Below, piece after piece: positions 63,598 to 64,000 of a stretch of DNA of 64,000 nt. Each line of letters starts with the position of its first letter. Position 1 is the first letter of the stretch. The position numbers were made by a program, and so were the translations under genes. The stretch comes from Megalobrama amblycephala (lineage: Eukaryota > Chordata > Actinopteri > Cypriniformes > Xenocyprididae), in NCBI RefSeq assembly GCF_018812025.1, contig NC_063066.1, forward strand, positions 10,237,882-10,301,881, read 5' to 3'. A model generated the notes under the pieces. That model did no database searches. It was not told the origin of the DNA and saw only the letters and a list, made by a program, of their open reading frames with translations.

Positions 63598-63664
<67 letters not shown>
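63598..63664. repeat. (TG)n(AT)n microsatellite
   Basis: GTGTGTGTGT followed by about 29 AT dinucleotides, then TGTGTGTGTG, immediately right of the Tc1 element. Confidence 0.93.
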
Positions 63665-63675
<11 letters not shown>

Positions 63676-64000
63676 CATTTTTATATATTTTTAATATATT
63701 CTATATTTTAATATATATTTAAAAAAATATATATTTAGAGGCCAAATTATGAAATAGCATATCAAAGTTGTTTTCATGAAGTTTTATTGAAAATGTACAC
63801 CATGGAATCTTACTACAGTTAAATATTTCACAAATTTCTGGTATTACAGGGGTGGGGGTAATTGACATGAAGGGGAAAATATGGAAGATGATTAGAAAAA
63901 TGTAGGCCAGTCTTGACACCCAAAATGTTTCACACAGAAAACAGTCACTTGTCAATGTCATTAATCATTAAAACATGTTTCAACGTAGTAATAGGTCCTT
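63665..64000. other. Right-edge sequence, possibly the 3' end of a minus-strand gene
   Basis: A minus-strand AATAAA (TTTATT at 63782-63787) lies below unassigned, repeat-free sequence to the edge. It could be the 3' UTR of a gene starting beyond the window. No coding similarity is recognised. Confidence 0.2.

Overview
This window is nuclear DNA from a teleost fish, most likely a cyprinid (carp, goldfish or zebrafish relative). Genes are split by GT-AG introns, there are long (AT)n and poly-A/T runs, and roughly half of the non-coding sequence is fish-type transposons: hAT, Tc1/mariner, PIF/Harbinger-like, RTE-type LINE and 'Angel'-like hairpin MITEs. No bacterial, CRISPR or viral gene is evident.

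Five host genes can be reconstructed exon by exon. On the minus strand, from right to left, they are a RAB6-family GTPase at the rab41 locus (48.1-61.7 kb), a STARD10-family lipid-transfer gene (37.6-42.1 kb), gdpd2 (9.5-22.3 kb, complete at 538 codons) and the first two coding exons of a DLG scaffold with an L27 domain, probably dlg3 (0.27-1.44 kb, continuing off the left edge). On the plus strand is pdzd11 (34.0-35.2 kb). Gene order and orientation match human Xq13.1 as I recall it (RAB41, PDZD11 inverted, GDPD2, DLG3). KIF4A is missing from the expected gap, and a STARD10-like gene is present that I do not place at the human locus. Human 11q13 carries the paralogous set RAB6A, STARD10, GDPD5 and DLG2, so this looks like one arm of an old vertebrate paralogon.

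The most interesting feature is the Rab gene. It has two tandem exon pairs, each interchangeable in length and phase. Exons 4a and 4b (106 nt each) reproduce the RAB6A-prime/RAB6A choice at the residues that separate those human isoforms. Exons 6a and 6b (94 nt each) are a second pair covering the nucleotide-binding ETSAK motif and differ at 11 of 31 codons; I do not know of a description of this second pair. If each pair is mutually exclusive, the gene could make four 211-residue proteins.

The rest is mainly repeats, many with readable target-site duplications and nesting: an Angel-like hairpin at 31.56-33.87 kb holding a Harbinger-like element and a hAT inside a hAT; an RTE LINE that landed in an Angel-like element and was itself hit by a TA-targeting MITE (13.1-14.6 kb); a hAT inside a long-inverted-repeat element (4.25-6.95 kb); and a Tc1 element flanked by AT microsatellites (62.4-63.6 kb). 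A small unidentified minus-strand gene appears to end near 29.45 kb.
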